Assembly (NCBI GenBank): GCA_964436125.1
Contig: CAYTBT010000049.1
Location: 1-17,821 of the forward strand
Direction: 5' to 3'
Source: CAYRFF01 sp964436125
Lineage (GTDB): Bacteria; Bacteroidota; Bacteroidia; Chitinophagales; Saprospiraceae
Length of the DNA stretch: 17,821 bases
The position numbers and the translations under genes were made by a program. Shown piece after piece: positions 16,734-17,821 of this stretch. The notes under the pieces are model-generated. The model saw nothing but the letters and a program-made list of their open reading frames with translations, was not told the DNA's origin and searched no databases. Numbering within the stretch: position 1 is the first letter of the stretch; each line of letters starts with the position of its first letter.

Positions 16734-17268
16734 TTATAGTGATTAACACATCGCATAAATCACTACTCCACCCATCCAATACCAGATAATACGTATAGCC
16801 CGGAACTGTATTAAAAGTAAAGGTATATTGTCCGGGTCCCAATGGTGGATTACACTGTCCTGCTATGGAATTTAAGCCGGTTATAGTAACATTGGAACCG
16901 TTAATTTGACACTCGGGATCTCCATCATAAATTGTCAACTGAACCCCATTGCCATTATTACAGTTTTTTAATTCAATAATCAGAGTGACCTCAAAAGATC
17001 CGGCAACGAAGGCAAACCAATTGGCATTATTTAACCCACATCCATTATTGGGGGGGTCCGGGTATCCACCACTATAGGGTGTATTCTCCATATCAAGGAA
17101 ATAATTATTAATTGTCTGAAAGCCGCATTGAGGCTCAGCATCACATGGAGTATATGCCGGTTCAACTTCCTCACCAGGCTGTGCTGAAAGTGGTGCTCCA
17201 TGACAGACCAAGAAAATAAAGAAAGCGTATAAGATAGCTTTCAAAGGGATTAAGTATAAATTCTTCAT
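11500..17268 (-). CDS. Giant T9SS type B-sorted surface protein, copy 2
   Basis: A 1922-residue paralogue of the neighbouring surface protein. From residue 190 to the end it is identical to copy 1 (residues 187-1919): Ig-like domains, three super-repeats, PKD/Ig-like domains, a SprB-like repeat and the T9SS type B sorting domain. The first 189 residues differ. There is a different signal peptide (likely LSA|Q, 29/30), and a head of the same fold that shares the Cys framework and landmarks such as CGFxxINxYFL, NWFAFVAG, GDPECQ, AGxC, TFNTxPGxTYYxVxDG and LC. Only about half its residues match by eye, with small insertions. If the head binds something, the two proteins may differ in target while sharing stalk and anchor. 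It lies upstream of copy 1 in transcription order, 669 bases away, and is divergent from the gene at 17588. ATG at 17268 has an AT-rich leader and no clear Shine-Dalgarno. Confidence 0.93.
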   Translation of the reverse strand: MKNLYLIPLKAILYAFFIFLVCHGAPLSAQPGEEVEPAYTPCDAEPQCGFQTINNYFLDMENTPYSGGYPDPPNNGCGLNNANWFAFVAGSFEVTLIIELKNCNNGNGVQLTIYDGDPECQINGSNVTITGLNSIAGQCNPPLGPGQYTFTFNTVPGYTYYLVLDGWSSDLCDVLITIKQGGQPPQLDDTVMPQDIQLPEFNGPDTICLGADEITICADELPEGAAYTLWILPNGDTIKSDIGSPCVTLENIFNQEGSFDVCVAAANDCDTSDYECKTYFIRDLTPIEETATICEGSDYNWPYDPSIDFTSLSPGEHEFSAFVETATGGCSREYILHITVLDENDENPTEVDTIICYPGPYFFDINPSTGESFTTTDPTENAEYVDISPITGCDTFFNMTVEMVGGLFTITDPVCATGGITFSYIFTKYASDMMDIDDPRLTVTYEWYDVSTNTLIATGQQLTLTQAQLEAYGSPDGRFDIVLRVTVDLGNGQICTFESDPYTINIEDWIPEIVSVEGPDTLCPGTSGNYLVNIDFTPFLPTDFILQVQFTEKPDGILVDEIVPNEEYKLTALPHAKAGEVCIEVMTACGFTDEYCFDIVISDVAQPDVGPDRTECAPTFTVTADPGNTGEWSYANTPSGSTVSFADVSSPSTEVTVDKYGSYTLIWTEGRPGCQKFDTLLVDYVPGPEFSSVSYNCNPAQTEYTVSFTVSGASPFTVTSGNGSVDGNGNFTSDPFASESSQTITIEDANGCVTSIDVEHTCNCDNAAGTMEQTLIELCADGVAQGTYNGDGTLDKDDTEGYILHDGSGSVMGTVYGMNKTGEFSFQAGMTYGETYYISHIIGTDDGTGVVDTLDPCLQVAIGQPVVWYAYPEADAGNDTTFCGLSDTLDGGPMPGKWEFVSGPGTATFADSSRGNTVVTVTKVGDYTFRWIASNHMCSDTSSVNVSFVGAPIQASFKIDCSPDKTEYRVIVELTGGSGSYVLQSGNGTLVDSTVTSDWTDIDVVDTLVIYDNLGCGPLMVEMVGNCDCESEVGTMDTTGILTACEQGGCVQALYDASGEYMDNNDGGLYILHTDTVGMSFGTILMSNTTGEFCFGPPLQAGVEYYISYIVGNKVGADSVDILDQCLAVTAAQEVMFYEQPEAVVMNDTTSCSTTFNISAIPSVGAGKWTIVSQPQGSGTVTIATANNAQTEVTVDGTPGQYCFQWTETNGLCSDEAQVCVSLYDSPVVDATSISRDCNSDGETYTVSFTISGGDASSYVVTGDAGQLTGGTFISDPIQKDSTYTFYISDGNGCDTIVLSDSYSCPCLTEAGQISVEDANLCEGETVQISYSGNAGSDDNDVVEYVLKDQSGTILAQNTTGEFGFDGSQMSLGEGYEVQVYVGDPSGSGVDMSDECLDSSNVVVVTWYADPVVHISASSQTITCTVQEITLDASASEPVGEVEFAWEALENGSIKAGDEDSPRPVVLSGGLYRVTVTHTLSGCTSEGEIRIDQSEDVPVPSIAPYEKLTCAREEIHLDANASTKGPSIIAIWRDPQGNVLDTAYTLTVNSTGVYTFTLSDTVNNCEITIDVPIEENREAPVAVASVSEMLDCNTRSVKISGAGSSSGTKYSYAWSTSEGHISSGAQSLEAVVDSAGIYTLEVTDTENGCTSTASVEVKENPTSLTEVNIDLSGLACVGGQLGTIRATAVDGTSPFSYRLRPGETNTSGVFSDLEPGEYALEVEDANGCIVRDTIELEAPEEFTATIDSTIRIEEGDSAVIYISSVTTILSEVRWEIEGEYSCISTGEICDSILVKPEQSQIVLVTLINEKGCVIERIVQILVVKNRDVYIPNAFSPNKDGVNDVLIIGAGPKVVGIKDMEIYDRWGERVYYLEEASFDNKLETWDGQYKGESMQPGVFMYQMDVLYDDGEVLHFNGDVTLLK
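13033..15450 (-). repeat. Three tandem 265-residue super-repeats in copy 2
   Basis: Same three-unit array as in copy 1, shifted by 6429 bases and with no difference that I could find; residues are three higher (607-1412). The units differ from each other in the same way in both genes, so the array arose before the block was copied. Confidence 0.75.
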
Positions 17269-17587
17269 AAATATCTATTTCTTGTAATGATGCTAAATAG
17301 GATTTTGAACCTTAATTTCTGTTACAGAGACTTTTTTGCTTAAAATCGCTGCTTCAAGAAGGTAAGATACGATATTTTTTAGATAATAAGCTCAGAGTTC
17401 TATATTCACTTAACTTCTAGAATTTTTAGAGTTAAGATTCTCGGAATCTAGGTATTAACAAATTATGAAAATGTGTGGACTTGTTTATAAAAAAATATCT
17501 AATAATTGTTATTACTTCATTTTTATTATTACTCTTGGGAAAATATTTCAATCATTGAATTCTTAAGAGAACTATTGTATAAAAAAT
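17269..17587. other. Divergent intergenic region
   Basis: These 319 strongly AT-rich bases lie between the start of surface protein copy 2 (leftward) and the small secreted protein (rightward), so they should hold both promoters. Only the rightward candidate at 17506-17537 resembles the Bacteroidota consensus. The leader of copy 2 shares no obvious sequence with that of copy 1, so the two surface genes may be controlled differently. Confidence 0.55.
17506..17537 (+). promoter_or_regulatory. Possible Bacteroidota-type promoter
   Basis: A TTG at 17506-17508 is followed after 21 bases by TACTCTTG at 17530-17537, one base off the TAnnTTTG -7 consensus, with spacing as expected for the Bacteroidota primary sigma factor. 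It is 50 bases before the ATG at 17588. The region is AT-rich, so a chance match is quite possible. Confidence 0.28.
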
Positions 17588-17782
17588 ATGAAGCACCTAA
17601 TCTTAATAATTTGTTTTATAATAAATTTCTCCTGTTATATTCAAAGTCAAGGAATGGCATATATTGATAAAATATATCATGTGTGTACTGAGCTTGAAAA
17701 GGGATATGTACAAATGGGGCTAAATGGTCCCCCAAGCAATTACGATTACGAATGGGAAGATGGAACTAAAAGGGGTCTATAA
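17588..17782 (+). CDS. Secreted SprB-repeat-like protein, short or frameshifted
   Basis: A 64-codon ORF with a clear signal peptide (MKHLILIICFIINFSCYIQS, then QG). After it, Cys33, Gly39 and the stretch YDYEWEDG (52-59) resemble the opening half of an SprB-like repeat, as found in many T9SS cargo proteins. The frame stops at 17780-17782, just after AAAAGGGG (17768-17775) and in the middle of the expected repeat. Both other frames stay open from there to the window end. So this may be the start of a much larger surface protein broken by a real or sequencing frameshift, or a genuine small secreted protein. ATG at 17588 directly precedes the signal peptide. It is transcribed away from surface protein copy 2. 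Confidence 0.55.
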   Translation: MKHLILIICFIINFSCYIQSQGMAYIDKIYHVCTELEKGYVQMGLNGPPSNYDYEWEDGTKRGL

Positions 17783-17821
17783 TAAAAGTAGTGGAAATAG
17801 AATTAACTTGTGGGCAAAAAC

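Overview
The window looks like a Bacteroidota chromosome segment, probably from a Saprospiria- or Cytophagia-like environmental lineage. The best evidence is two giant secreted proteins that end in the type B (gliding-motility-type) C-terminal sorting domain of the type IX secretion system (T9SS), with SprB-like and Ig/PKD-like modules. Other support comes from a Bacteroidota-style lipoprotein glycosidase, AT-rich translation starts without a clear Shine-Dalgarno, and weak TAnnTTTG-like promoter boxes. No rRNA, tRNA, CRISPR array, transposase or phage gene was found.

Left part (1-4758, all + strand): a short leader with a perfect 18-bp palindrome; a GH2 beta-mannosidase-like lipoprotein that keeps both catalytic glutamates but seems to have lost two Ig-like domains; a Bax inhibitor-1/YccA-type membrane protein; a 387-bp gap without a gene; and a MATE-family multidrug/Na+ antiporter-like transporter. 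These look like unrelated household genes.

Centre and right (4759-17268, - strand): two tandem genes of 1919 and 1922 codons, read right to left. From residue 187 (190 in the second) to the stop they encode the same protein. At the DNA level a block of about 5.3 kb (4995-10304 and 11424-16733, constant offset 6429) is identical except for one base that I could find. The first ~186 residues, a secreted Cys-containing head, are homologous but only about half identical. The identical block also runs 76 bp past the stop into the first 13 codons of a small ORF, which continues to 73 codons after copy 1 but is cut off after copy 2. The simplest reading is two surface proteins with different N-terminal heads on one constant body and T9SS anchor, kept identical by recent duplication or gene conversion, with the copy 1 locus the likelier source.

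Right edge (17588-17821, + strand): the start of a divergently transcribed secreted protein with the beginning of a SprB-like repeat. It is stopped at codon 65 just after an A4G4 run, so it is either a small secreted protein or a frameshifted larger one that continues beyond the window.
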